Shown: positions 1-10,113 of the stretch, piece by piece
Position numbering within the stretch: the first letter of the stretch is position 1
Layout of the letters: each line of letters opens with the position of its first letter
Assembly: GCA_907165065.1 (NCBI GenBank)
Contig: OU015535.1
Coordinates: 806,001-870,000 of the forward strand
Length of the DNA: 64,000 nt
Direction: 5' to 3'
DNA from: Caprimulgus europaeus
Taxonomy: Eukaryota > Chordata > Aves > Caprimulgiformes > Caprimulgidae
Program-made: the position numbers and the translations under genes
Notes under the pieces: model-generated
The model's database searches: none
What the model was told of the DNA's origin: nothing
The model's input: only the letters and a program-made list of their open reading frames with translations

Positions 1-13
1 AAAGCCATGTAAC

Positions 14-1258
14 AAATGATTACAGGATCACAGACTGGTGGGAGTTGGAAAGGACCTCAGGAGATCATCTAGTCCAGCCCACCTGCCAAAGCAGGTTCAC
101 CCAGAGCAGGTTGCACAGGGCTGCATCCAAGCAGGTTTTGAACATCTCCAGAGATGGAGACTCCACAGCCTCTCTGGGCAGCCTGGCCCAGGGCTCCGGC
201 ACCCTCACAGGAAAGAAGTTTTTCCTCATCTTCAGATGGAACTTTCTGTGTTCCAGCTTGTGCCCATTGCCCCTTGTCCTGTCACTGGCCACCACTGAGA
301 AGAGTCTGGCCCCATCCTCTCCACATCCACCCTTTAGGTATTGATCAGAATTGATGAGATCCCCTCTCAGTCTGCTCATATCCAGGCTAAACAGACCCAG
401 CTCTCTCAGCCTCTCCTCATCAGAGATGCTCCAGTCCCCTCATCATCTTCATAGCCTCCTCTGGACTCTCTCCAGTAGTTCCTAGTCTTTCTTCAACTCA
501 GGAGCCCAGAACTGGACACAGCACTGCAGATGTGGCTTCACCAGGGCACAGCAGAGAGGGAGGAGAACCTCCCTTGACCTGCTGGCCACACTCTTCTGAA
601 TACACCCCAGGAAGTCATTGGCCTTCTTGGCCTCGAGAGCACATTGCTGGCTCATGGTTCACTGTCCACCGAGACTCTCAGGTCCTTCTCCACAGAGCTG
701 CTTTCCAGCAGGTCAACCCCAACCTGCATCAGTCCATGGGGTTGTCCCTCTCCAGGTGCAGGACTCCACACTTGCCTTTGTTGAACTCCATCAGGTTCCT
801 TCCCACTCAGCTCTCCAGCCTGCCCAGATCTCGCTGAATGGCCGCGCAGCCTCCCAGTGTGTCAGCCACTCCTCCCAGCTTTGTATCTCCAGCAAACTGG
901 CAGAGGGACCTTCATGCACCCATCACTGACCCCTGGGGTCCACCACTACCTACAGGCTTCCAGCTGGACTCTGAGCTGCTGACCACAACCCTGTGAGCTC
1001 GGCCATTCAGCCAGTTCTCAATCCACCCCACTGTCCACTCATCCACCCCACACCTCCTGAGCTTACCTATGAGGATGTCATGGAAGACAGTGTCAAAAGC
1101 CTTGCTGAAGTCACACAGAATCACAGAATGTTGGGGATTGGAAAGGACTTTGAAAGCTCATCCAGTCCAATCCCCCTGCCGGAGCAGGAACACCTAGATG
1201 AGTTCACACAAGGTAGACAGCATCCACTGCTCTCCCCTCATCCACCCAGACAGGCAAA
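14..1258 (-). mobile_element. CR1 LINE copy 1, 5'-truncated, interrupted by a second CR1
   Basis: On the minus strand this is a CR1 3' part: reverse transcriptase remnant, then 3' UTR, with the 3' tip at about 14-40 (GATTACAGGATCACAG). Translated on the minus strand, 912-1124 gives [14 protein letters not shown] and GPQGSVMGA, which are CR1 reverse transcriptase blocks, ended by a stop at 912-914. The block that should be FADDTKLGG reads FAGDTKLGG (885-896), and about 50 nt of the usual spacer between the blocks is missing. A nested CR1 splits it at 1118-1203, and the outer element resumes at 1211 (AGGTAGACAGCATCC). It is inactive and lies in an intron of WNK2. Confidence 0.88.
1118..1203 (-). 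mobile_element. Short CR1 3' end nested inside CR1 copy 1
   Basis: Only the last 86 bp or so of a CR1 (GAATCACAGAATG... on the + strand) sit within the outer element. They are flanked by TCACACA at 1111-1117 and TCACACA at 1204-1210. Removing the insert and one repeat restores a continuous CR1 reverse transcriptase region, so this is a target-primed insertion with a 7-bp duplication. Confidence 0.75.
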
Positions 1259-1796
1259 GGTGTTCTAGTGATAAAGCCTCTTTACCTGAGATATCTGTGT
1301 AGATAGAGCTATTGATGCAAATACTTATGTGTGGCCAAGTATCTACCTATATATAGACAGCTATAAATAAAATGTTCCTTGTGTCTGTGCAGCAAGTTTT
1401 TATTTCTCTCCACTTGCTTGCTTTCACCTTTCCCATTTGAGAGCAAACCTGTGTGTTCTGCTCAGCCACTCTGCGCGTCCACCCTCCTACTCAGGCACTT
1501 CTGCAGTTCTCACTTCGTGTCAGCAGTGCTCCCTGTGGGGCCCTGGCTCCAGCCTTTCTGGGAAACGCAGAAAATAAACTGTAAAAATCAAACCTACTCC
1601 CTAAGCTGCTTGGAGAAGGTGGATCAGCGATAGTCCATGTGGATTGGGTTCTGGTGCAGGCTATCCAGAGTGCTTCAGAACTGGAAGCCAGTGTTCCTCG
1701 TGGTGGCAAAGTAACGATGGATTTTAGGCATGGATTTTTGTTCAGTGCTTTCCGAGCATTTGCCCCTGCATGGATTCTGTTTGTTTGCTCTTTCAG

Positions 1797-2018
1797 GTAA
1801 TATGTCAGACTCTAAAGACTCACCCCACAAAGAAACAACTAAAGCTCAGCCTGGATCTCCCGAAGCAGCAGCAGCAGCAGCAGCTTCCCCGGCGGCAGCC
1901 ACCTTTGGGAAGGCTGTTCAGACACAGCAGCCGTGCTCTGTCAAAGCCTCTTTGTCTTCTGACATCTGCTCCGGCTTGGGCCCCGAAGGAGGTGACGTGA
2001 CCGCAGGCGCTGGCCAAG
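1797..2018 (+). CDS. WNK2: WNK2 C-terminal tail, coding exon A (first exon in window)
   Basis: This is an internal coding exon of 222 nt (74 codons), phase 1 at both ends. It follows a pyrimidine-rich acceptor (TTTGCTCTTTCAG, AG at 1795-1796) and ends before GTGATT at 2019. It encodes a low-complexity Ser/Pro/Ala-rich segment beginning NMSDSKDSPHKE, with a run of seven alanines from six GCA codons plus GCT (1865-1885). WNK kinases have long poorly conserved tails of this kind between the kinase domain and the C-terminal conserved block. The exon itself shows no catalytic motif and would be hard to identify alone. Its assignment rests on strand, phase compatibility with the next three exons and tail-like composition. 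The exon upstream of it lies beyond the left edge. The exact 3' boundary could shift, but GTGATT gives the phase needed downstream. Confidence 0.72.
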
Positions 2019-2964
2019 GTGATTTTTTTCATACCAGCTGTTCAGCATATCTTCCAGCACATGCTAAAATTAGTTTGCTTTCACTTAGGCTTGAACTTTT
2101 TAGGAGTGGATTTCACTTCTAGTGATACAGGAAAATGAGTCTTTGAGAATCCAAATTACTGGCTTATCTTTAAAAAGATCATTGCAGTGTTGTCAGAAGA
2201 ACAAAAGTAAAGTGTCTTACCAAGCGTTGAGAGCCAACGCTCAAGAAGGCATGCTGATTCTTAGGAAGGAAATACCTTTTATTTTTGCCAGCAGTGGCTT
2301 TATACTGACACCTTTCTGGAGTCTGCCTTACAAACTCCTGAGAAAATAGATAGGAAAACAAAACAAGATATACCAGGATAGGAGGTTGTTTCCTTTGGTT
2401 CATTTTGGGCTTTTTTTAACCCCTTGATACTGGTAGACCCAGAGTTCCTCATTACAAACTACCAAAGCATCTTGAGTGTGGGGTAAATAATAGAAAAAAA
2501 AAGATGGGAAAAAAAAACCCCAAACAAACAAACCAGAGAACCAAGTTCTATTTCCTTTATCTAAGGGGTTAACTTTGTGCATGATTTTGGAGTCCCAGCT
2601 AAATGACTGTAGATTGGCCGTGTTCCCCAGTCCCGACCTCTGATACTTCTGTGTCTTGCACACCTCCGTAGGCTTTGACTGATCTTGTTGCCATGCATAT
2701 TGGAAGTTATAATGATGATTAAAATACCTTCCTCTCATTGCACATCCTGCCAAACTAATCTACCAAATATCTATCTGTTCTCTTCTGCTGTTATTTGCAT
2801 CCTTTGTGTATGGTCAATTAACTTACTCCTCTTTGGCAAAGTTAAAATGGAGATGTGGATGTTTAACTAACAAAGCTGATTTGACTGATGGTATAGGACA
2901 TCTGATCACAGCTACTTGTACTTTATAAGTGTCTTTGTTTTCTTCCCTTTATATTCATTTGCAG
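2019..2964 (+). other. WNK2: WNK2 intron between exons A and B
   Basis: AT-rich and unique in appearance, with an A-rich patch at 2492-2535. No repeat family or second gene recognised. Confidence 0.7.
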
Positions 2965-3063
2965 GCTGGACGGTTTTCCACCAAACGTCTGAGAGAGTGA
3001 CCTATAAATCTAGTAGCAAACCTCGTACCAGATTCCTCAGTGGACCTGTGTCTTTGTCCATCT
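2965..3063 (+). CDS. WNK2: WNK2 C-terminal tail, coding exon B
   Basis: This 99-nt exon (33 codons) is phase 1 in and out. The acceptor is TATATTCATTTGCAG (AG at 2963-2964). The donor is GTTTGT at 3064, which is weaker than average. The product reads WTVFHQTSERVTYKSSSKP followed by RTRFLSGPVSLSI, and the last codon is split T|GG (Trp) with the next exon. From memory this matches a conserved WNK2 segment. The TYKSSSKP and RFLSGPVS blocks are far better preserved than the surrounding intron. The reading frame continues into the intron and stops after a hydrophobic unspliced extension, so the donor choice depends on the Trp codon and phase. The gap to exon A is 946 nt. Confidence 0.85.
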
Positions 3064-6000
3064 GTTTGTATTTGTTCTTTTGTATTTTATCACAGCCCAT
3101 CTTTCTTTTACCCCCTTTATCCAATTCCATGTTTTATATCTAATATGTTTGGCAGGATGCCCCTTTTTCTAAACCATCTTTTCTTTCTTTTTATCTTTCT
3201 TTTAAGTAATCATCATGAACACACCTTATTTATATTAATTTTTTCATATGAAAGCTTTTTTTGCACTGCTTTTGGCTCGTGCCTGGGCACCAAAAGCATG
3301 TGTGGAAGATCTCATCATTTATTATATAGCCTTATGGTAAATTTTTACCCTGGACTTAATCAAAGCTTTTGTACTTTATGTGATTTATGTTGAAGTAATT
3401 TTATTTGCAATGTGGCAAATATACCTGTCTGCTGTCCCGGTTCCAGCGACAACAAAAAGAAATCCATCCTTCTGTAGCCGAATGGTCTCTTTCACACATG
3501 TTTGGACTCTGAAGACATGCATGTAGCAAGCTGATACAGTACTAGAAGGTCACTGAAGGGTATAACTTCCATCCAAGGGCTGTATTAACACGATATACAG
3601 TACTGTTTATATCCACTCTGTTTTCTTTAATTTTTTTCCCCCCCTGCTCTTTGCATGTGGAAATGCTGAGACAACAGTGCTCCAGCTAGTTCTTTCCAAA
3701 TCTGTTTTCTAGGTGGGCTTTTCCCCATGCATTCACTTTAATGACCTTAAGTGAGCAATTTTTAATCTACTCATAAGCAGCAGGAAGATCTGGTTTCTCC
3801 GAGGGAGAGTACCATCCACTTTTTTGGTGTAAGCTGATCTGGCTGAAGCACTTTCCTCAGTTTATTTTCTTATGACCTCATGTGACCTCCGAGATGAAGT
3901 CAATTAGCAGTTCATCAAAGCATAAATAAGTAAAAAGCAATACCAGATTTTCAGACCATACTTGGAAACGGATTGCCAGGATCCCGTATTTTTTTGTTTC
4001 AAATAATTGTGCACCTGCTATTTGTACCCGATTTGTGTGACTCCTAAAGTGATTGGCAATTCAACCAATTTAATTGAAAAATTAAGACCATTTTACCCAA
4101 TCATATATGCTGCTTTTTAGGCAAACAGATTTTGCTTGTACAATAAAGATATGTTGTGCTGAACAGGTACTATAGGCCACTTACATATAACATTAGAAAG
4201 GCTAATAATGTTCTTGAGAAAATGTTTGGTTAACTAACTGTTCATTTGCATTAATATCAGATCTCCCACTGGAGTTCTACATTGCTCATCATTATCCAAG
4301 TGGTACAGATCAAAGGCACAAGACCACTCAAATACACTCCTCTGAATTTTATGAATAAACAAGACTTTTAAAAATAATCTGCATTTTTTTGTTTGAGGTC
4401 CCTCAAAGTCCAAGCACTCAGGCTCTTGAAAACTGAGGTTTCCTGCTTGGCATACTGAGTTTATTATCGTGCAAGTTGTTAATGAATATTGAAGTCATGA
4501 GACAATTTTGCATTCAGGGATTATTTTTTTTCTGAGAACCCAAGGGGAATTCTCAGTTCACAGATTTTTCCCATTTGGTATTATAACGGGCATGGAAGTT
4601 TCTTCCTCTACACATGTAATTCCCAGCAGTCAGTTCATTAATCTTTCACAGAATTGCTATTCAGGAGGATGCAAAAAGACTGGGAGATGGCAATTAAACA
4701 CCAGCATATTAGAAATGTTTGGGTGCATGGATATTGTGAATGAAACCAAGGGAATATGTAAATCCTCCAAATCGTGAAGCTTCCCCATGCTTGAATAACT
4801 CGGCACGACTAATTGCTTTCTGTTCTCAGCCCATCTGCTCTCTTCTTGGTTCCTTCTGGGCGGAGTGTTGGGAGAGGAGGTTTGCACTCCCCCGTTCCTG
4901 AGTCACACGAGGAGGTGGATGGAGTTTCAGGTGCTTAACCCTGACGCCTCCATCCCGAGTCACCGCTGCTCAGGGACTTAGTTTCAAATGCCGCCTGTCC
5001 CTTGAGTTGTGACAGTTTGCCACAGCTGAATTCCCGGTAGGTTTTGCTGGGAACAGGAGGTTGGTTTAGCTGGTTTTCCCAGTGAGTCTGGCAGGTGGGT
5101 AGTGTGGGTGTGAAGGGATGAAGATGGAGCTGCTGCTGGAGGGCTGGTGGTTCCATCGAGCTGGTGTCCAGAGCGGCCGTGACCTCAGGAAAAGTAGCGC
5201 TAAGTGCTGATGAGAGGGTGATGATGATGGGGGTGCCCGCTGGCTCCTTCTCCTCTGGAAGGGCTGTAGGTCAACCCAGCACACAGGCAGAGCCAGGGGC
5301 TTGGATTAGGTGCTGCACAAGTGCACATCTTTGCACGCTCAAGGAAGGAGGGCAGGGCTGGAGCTGGGGTGGGCGAGGGCTGGACGGGGCCATCCGGGGT
5401 TGGCAGCTTGGTGACATCTCCAGGCAGTCCAGGGTCCTGAGTCTGTTCCACGAGTCGAGGTTTCTGGGGGATTTTTTTGTTGGCTTGAGAGCTGAGGGGA
5501 AAAGTTGTGCTGGATTTTCAGAGCTGCTCTCAATATACACATTTGATTAAGGAAAAACAGCCCTTTGGGGAGCTTGGACATTCCAGGGTATTAGCGGACA
5601 AATTAGCAGCACACTTTTAAAAATAAATGTTGGTGTGCATTAAAGATCTTTTTACCAAATGTCTTGCCCTGGTTACCAGATCCAGGAAATCTGAACGCTT
5701 TCACAGTGTTCCAGAACAGCTTTTTGATCTGTTCTCCATGTCCAATATTGACTTTTCCTTTGCATTTTTCATGCAATAAAATATTTTTGATGGGCTTCAG
5801 CCTAATTTTGCCCCGAGCTCCTTCCCTGGGTTAAATTGCAAGGGTGTCTTAGGGAAGAGTTTGTGTTGATTGTGAGTGGGATTTTCAAAGGCTCCATTTG
5901 CTTTAGACTTGTAATCTTGTGTAAAACAGTTTTTGTCAGGTCTGCAGTAATTAATATGTTGCACGCGCCTATGCCATTATGGAGATGGTCTGATAATTTA

Positions 6001-8266
6001 TTGCCATTTCAATTTTATTTTAGCTTTCAAGCTTTTTGGCAGCCATTAGAGTGCAAATATGGGACAGTGGTTTTTTTTCTGTCCTGTTATGATATAATAG
6101 CTATTTAATTTGTCAGATAAGAAATGTGGAATTGGAGGTAAAACACTCTGCTGAACTTTTGCAGTCTTAGATTAAATCTTAATTATGATTCATCTCCTTA
6201 ACTTTACAGCTATTAAACACCTTGATTTTAGAAGTAATACAATTAATCTGGTGAATTAGGTTTACCAAGTGCATTCTTAATTGAATCTGAATTTAAAACC
6301 AGTTGTAGCCGATGGTTGTCAGTCCCTGCTTCAGGCAGGATCACCACTCAGATAATGTTTCTCATCTCCCAAGCGACAGGCTGGAGTGCTGCAGCTGGAA
6401 GAAGGAGCTCTCTCTTTGGTGATTGATCTCCTGTAATATTTTCCTTAACCTTGCTCCACTCACACAGGTGTTGTGTGAATCCCTCCAGTATCTCTGTTCT
6501 CTGTCGCCTCCCCACACGTACCGGGGCCCCGGGTGTGATTTGGCACCCGAGGTGCCTATAAACTTGTGACTGGGTTTTCAGGAAGCAGAAGGGTTGGTGA
6601 TTAAACTTTTTCACTTGCATTTGAGCACGTACTGTAGTCAGCTGCCTGCTGTTATTTTTCGCAGGCGGTTGCTTTTCGTTTGCGTACGTGTTGTGCCAAA
6701 TACTCCTTACTGCCACGTGCAGAACGCTGGGGGAGAGTTGAGGAGAAAAGCGTTCTAGTGTCACTGCCACTGGTGTTTCCCTAGTGGGAGCTGATAGCTA
6801 ACTTTAAGAGATAGGAAAGGTAAGGTATTTTTGAGGGGAAAGAGGGGGAAAAAATTAAAATACAATGCGGATTGTTGAGTTGTGAATGTGACTTGTGTTT
6901 GTTATTGAGGCTTTGAGATGAGAAACTAAACCTGGTCATGCTTGCATAAGACATTACTGTAGTCTTCTGATTTTTCCTGGAGTAGAAACTTCATTAAGCT
7001 ATACAAAATAATAAGAAGATCTTTCAAAGCAATCCTTCTGTTCCTCCTCATGCCACCCATATCAAAACACAAACATTTTTTCTCCCTTTTTTTCCTTCCT
7101 CTTTTCTTTACTTCCTCTTCCTCAGTCTCTGACTGACGTCTCTCCTTTCTCCTTGGAAGACCCATTCAGAGCGTGTGTCAGCCTGGACCTGCGATCTCTG
7201 AGTTTAAAGCTGCATTTCTGGCACAGGAACATAAAATATTGACAACAGTTTGCTGTAGAGAAAAAGCACATCCATCCTGTATCTTGCTTTTTGCCCCACT
7301 CTCTGGTTTTGCTCATGTTTTCAAGTGCTTCTTTGCAATAAACTTGCCATGCCCCATGTCAGATACTCATCTCCTCCCATACCATAATAATATTCTTCTG
7401 ACCAAGTCCAAAATACCTTTCAGGAAATTTGGCACTCAAATCGAAACGGTGCCTGTGTCTGGCAAGAAGTGACAGTCAAGTAGGGTTCTCAGTACGCCCC
7501 TGGCACTCTAACCATCCATTCAACAGAATATGGAAAATCATGATGAAGGATGTGACCAGATAATAATGAAAAAACCACATAGTTTAGTTAAATGAAAACT
7601 CAGCTACTCTGCTGGATGATTTTTCTGCACTTGGACAAGGCATAGGGGAAACTCATTCACAGTTCCTTTCAATTGAAGTTCAGAATCTCACATTTAAACA
7701 CAAATCCTACTAATAAAGTATTTGGAAACAATTGGCCTCAGACCTGCAGAACAATGTATCTTTTTGGACTGGTAAAACAGGACTTTTAGGGTTGTTTTAC
7801 AGTTTGTCTTTGCAGCCAGACTAGCTTGACTTGTTCCTGAAAGCATTTTTGGCCTCCTATCACAAACTGAATTGACATCATTTCCTGCATAAATAGAGTA
7901 GGAATCAAAATCTCCTACTGGGAAGCCAAGGCAATTTGGGAAAAAGAAAAAAAAAAAGAAAAAAAAAAAGAAGATTAAAAAACCCAAACAACCAAAAACC
8001 CAAACAAATGCATCTTTAAGTGCTGAGACCTTGCTTTTGGCATGCTATTGTACTTTCCAAAGCTTCTGAATGGCTGCACATTAAGAAAGGTTTGAGCTGT
8101 CCAGTTATTACAGATTTCCTTTACTCACCTGAACTGCTGACTTTGTCTGTCCTTTCTTGCATAATAACTACTTTTTGATTGCTTAAAAGTGCAGAAGCTT
8201 GTCCGTCAGGTTTGTTGTGTTTAGTCTTACCTAATTCTGTATGTCTTGTATTGTTTTACCTTGTAG
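3064..8266 (+). other. WNK2: WNK2 intron between exons B and C
   Basis: About 5.2 kb, mostly unique AT-rich sequence with one A-rich tract near 7.95 kb. A moderately GC-rich patch lies at 5160-5470. No CR1 and no convincing coding exon seen. Confidence 0.7.
7930..8008 (+). repeat. A-rich low-complexity tract
   Basis: A runs broken by single G residues, then AAACCCAAACAACC-type sequence, in the intron between exons B and C of WNK2. It produces an artefactual poly-Phe open frame on the minus strand. Confidence 0.85.
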
Positions 8267-8311
8267 GGTCCACCTTGAAACGACTATGTCTAGGCAAAGA
8301 TCACAGTAGTA
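8267..8311 (+). CDS. WNK2: WNK2 C-terminal tail, short coding exon C
   Basis: This 45-nt micro-sized exon (15 codons) is phase 1 in and out. The acceptor is TTACCTTGTAG (AG at 8265-8266) and the donor is GTAACT at 8312. With the split codons it reads W-STLKRLCLGKDHSS-R. The terminal A joins GA of the next exon to give Arg, restoring the HSSRSST string I recall from mammalian WNK2. The exon sits in about 6.8 kb of intron (5.2 kb upstream, 1.5 kb downstream) and is easy to miss by ORF length. Exons of this size are often alternatively spliced. Skipping it would keep the frame, because its length is a multiple of three, but would change the residues at the junction. Confidence 0.85.
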
Positions 8312-9859
8312 GTAACTATCCCATTTTTGTTTCTCAGTATTTTCCTTCATGGCATGGGATGTCTTTTTTTGCTTTTCTTTGTTATTATTTTTTACTAAAA
8401 GCTAGTTTTTAATGAATAGAGCTGATGCACTCCTACTGGTATGAAATTAGACTGTGTAAATTGTGGTACTTTGATGATAATGCATGTGCTGTGATGTCCT
8501 GGGAGCCCTGCATGCTGCAGAACAGTGGTGGTTTTCTGTCTGTGTGGGACCGTGCACGCATGCAGCGAGAAAACTGGATTTTCCCTGTTTGTCTTTCTGA
8601 AATGCACACCTTTATATGACTGCAGTTCTCTGCTGGAGGAGCTCATAGCTTCAAACAAGCTCGTGCCTATTGAGCTGCATGAAATAATTAACACTTAATT
8701 GGAGAGCTTTCCTGTCCAAACACTTGTTTTTCTCACCGGTCCCTTTCCCCCGAGCAAAGGAAAAGGAAATGAGCAATATTCACTTACAAGTTATGTTGCA
8801 GGTTGAATGCATGATCATTTAAAGGTTATTAACATATTTTATATAACCATAGGATTTATTAGTTTACTTGGTTTAATTGGCTGGTAACTGATTAACAGAG
8901 GGAAGACTGAATGTTCATGTTTGCTTATATAATAATTTCACTAGAGTTCTATGAACTTTTTGCTTGGAGAGATGGTCTTGACTGCAAATCCCTAGCTATA
9001 GCAGTGTGTTAGCTGCAAAGTTACTTTCTATTTTCTGCTTAGGTCAAATTCAGGCACCTTCAGTTACTGTTAACTTGCTGATCTTGCTGTGTCAGATTTG
9101 TAGTTACCAACACATAAAAAGGACAGATTTATTTTTTTTTTCCCCTAGTTCCTCTAGAAATAAGTGAACACACAAAATTAAATCTCTGTCAGTTCTCCTC
9201 CTATCTGCTTTTATCTATACCAAAAGTTCTGTATCTTTATCTTTGTCTCGAATACTCAACACACCTACTGTGTCCTCCGCTCTCCTCTTTCTTCTCTATG
9301 GTCCTGTTGGGGTTTTTTTCCCCCCAGAAAAATGCAGATGGCAGAGTAAATGATCCTAACATCACCGAGAGAGATTGGGGGTTTCTGGAGCCCTTGAGGC
9401 ACAGTAGCAACCCCTACTTGTAACCTGTACCACAATTACATTTTTCCTGGAGGACAGTAAACTTATGCAAGTTAAAATAAATGATAAATTCATTTTTTAA
9501 ATGTGTGCAGCTTTAGCATCCTGCTTCCCACGCTCTCGTGGTGGTCTCCTCTGAAGAGACTTTGTGAGCTGTGGGCTGTCAGTGTTACTGGGACTGCATT
9601 GTTCCTTCTCTCTGAGTCATTAATTTCACCTAGAGAGAAGTTGAGGGCACCACAGGTAGCAGCTGAGGTACCATAATGTGACAGAAAATACGAACACATT
9701 GGACTTGGACCATTTCTTTAAGCAAAGGTGTTCTGTGGAAAGGAGGGGGAGGGTTGGAAGTCAGAAAAGCCACCGTTTGACTTGATGTAGTTGAGAAACT
9801 GTTTGAGCAGCGAAGCAGAGATGCCATCCTCAACTTTCTTTGTGTGTGTGATTTTCCAG
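8312..9859 (+). other. WNK2: WNK2 intron between exons C and D
   Basis: About 1.5 kb of AT-rich unique sequence, with a T run near 9129 and (TG)5 immediately before the branch/acceptor region of exon D. Confidence 0.75.
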
Positions 9860-10113
9860 GATCCTCAACAAACAGTCTCGTAACGGGTCCTGAGCCCCTC
9901 CCGCAGTCAACCCTGCAGGTTCAGGCCAACAACAGTAACAACAAGAAGGGGACGTTCACAGACGATCTGCACAAGCTGGTTGACCAGTGGACAAGCAAAA
10001 CTGTTGGAGCTGCACAGTCAAAACCTTCCTTAAACCAACTGAAGCAGAACCAAAAAAGGCAAGACATGGAGCCAAAGGCTAATCCCATGCAAACACAGAA
10101 TGAGACATGTGGA
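9860..10113 (+). CDS. WNK2: WNK2 conserved C-terminal block, coding exon D
   Basis: This 254-nt exon enters in phase 1 and leaves in phase 0. The acceptor is GATTTTCCAG (AG at 9858-9859) and the donor is a consensus GTAAGT at 10114. It encodes [15 protein letters not shown], an Asn-rich linker, then [16 protein letters not shown] (GTFTDD starts at 9949) and a Gln/Lys-rich [14 protein letters not shown] segment. [11 protein letters not shown] is a hallmark of vertebrate WNK C-termini. The following SKTVGAAQ...LNQLKQ...QDME string points to WNK2; WNK1 has a different continuation (DNWARDAMNL). WNK kinases are chloride-sensitive Ser/Thr kinases that activate SPAK/OSR1 and so control SLC12 cation-chloride cotransporters. 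WNK2 is mainly neuronal. If the donor is not used, translation runs four more codons (VSGTP-type tail) to a stop at 10129-10131. Confidence 0.92.
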
